Source of the DNA: Planctomycetota bacterium | Lineage (GTDB): Bacteria; Planctomycetota; Phycisphaerae; Phycisphaerales; SM1A02 | Direction of reading: 5' to 3' | Assembly (NCBI GenBank): GCA_016872835.1 | Contig: VGYX01000008.1 | Location: 1 to 64,000 of the forward strand | DNA: 64,000 nucleotides | Shown here: in pieces, positions 63,678 through 64,000 of the stretch | Numbering within the stretch: the stretch's first letter is position 1 | Layout: each line of letters opens with the position of its first letter | The notes under the pieces: generated by a model | Databases searched by the model: none | Seen by the model: the letters and a program-made list of their open reading frames with translations, nothing else | What the model was told of the DNA's origin: nothing | Program-made: the position numbers and the translations under genes

Positions 63678-63828
63678 TTGGAGGTGGGCCCACGGGGGCC
63701 TACCATGCACGATTCGTCACTCCCCTCGGCACAGAAGAGGCGCGCCCGACCGCCCCGGCAGGGCCGGCCGACCTCGCGAAGCCGCAGGGATTCCTGTTCA
63801 GGACACTGCCGGACTCTGGAGACTCACC

Positions 63829-64000
63829 ATGCACGTTCGTTGGCGCGGACTTGAACTTCCCTCGCGCGTGACCGTCGACCGGTCCACCCTCACGCCCACC
63901 TTCGGCCGCTTCATCGCGGAGCCGTTCGAGCGTGGCTTCGGCACCACCGTCGGCAACGGTCTTCGTCGCATCCTGCTCTCGAGCCTCGAGGGCGCTGCCA
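63829..64000 (+). CDS. rpoA: DNA-directed RNA polymerase subunit alpha, N-terminal part (truncated by window edge)
   Basis: [57 protein letters not shown]. Confidence 0.94.
   Translation, partial: MHVRWRGLELPSRVTVDRSTLTPTFGRFIAEPFERGFGTTVGNGLRRILLSSLEGAA

Overview
High-GC bacterial chromosomal segment, most likely Planctomycetota (Phycisphaerae-like). This is inferred from PEP-CTERM-like and dockerin-like tails, planctomycete-style prepilin proteins and a chlamydial Hc1-like histone. Left to right: three TPR + GT41 (O-GlcNAc transferase-like) paralogs with a DedA gene nested among them; a divergent membrane pyrophosphatase; an RlmK-like methyltransferase; an ABC importer operon (NMT1/ThiY-like); secreted/dockerin/prepilin genes; an orphan DNA methyltransferase; a beta-helix protein; an Nramp transporter; an ABC-F ATPase; tRNA-Arg(UCG); a Tat-exported BCO2-type FAD oxidase with a dockerin-like tail; a metallopeptidase; a damaged Ser/Thr kinase locus; a solitary atpD; manA, fabZ-like, an Hc1-like histone, purB, plsY, waaF-like, gmhB, pfkA, lysS, a transglutaminase, nnrD-like, YhaM-like; then the complete S10-spc-alpha ribosomal protein cluster running into rpoA at the right edge. 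No CRISPR array, rRNA, IS element or prophage was seen. The strongest points for a second look are: (i) the in-frame-gutted Ser/Thr kinase abutting a possible ECF-sigma-like fragment; (ii) a 142-nt structured gap between rplC and rplD in an otherwise very tight operon, plus hairpins before rpsJ and rpoA; (iii) the GT41 array; (iv) cysteine-depleted S14 and L36 and an RGG-rich S5 tail; (v) the oxidase-dockerin fusion. All family assignments come from reading motifs by eye; no database search was run.
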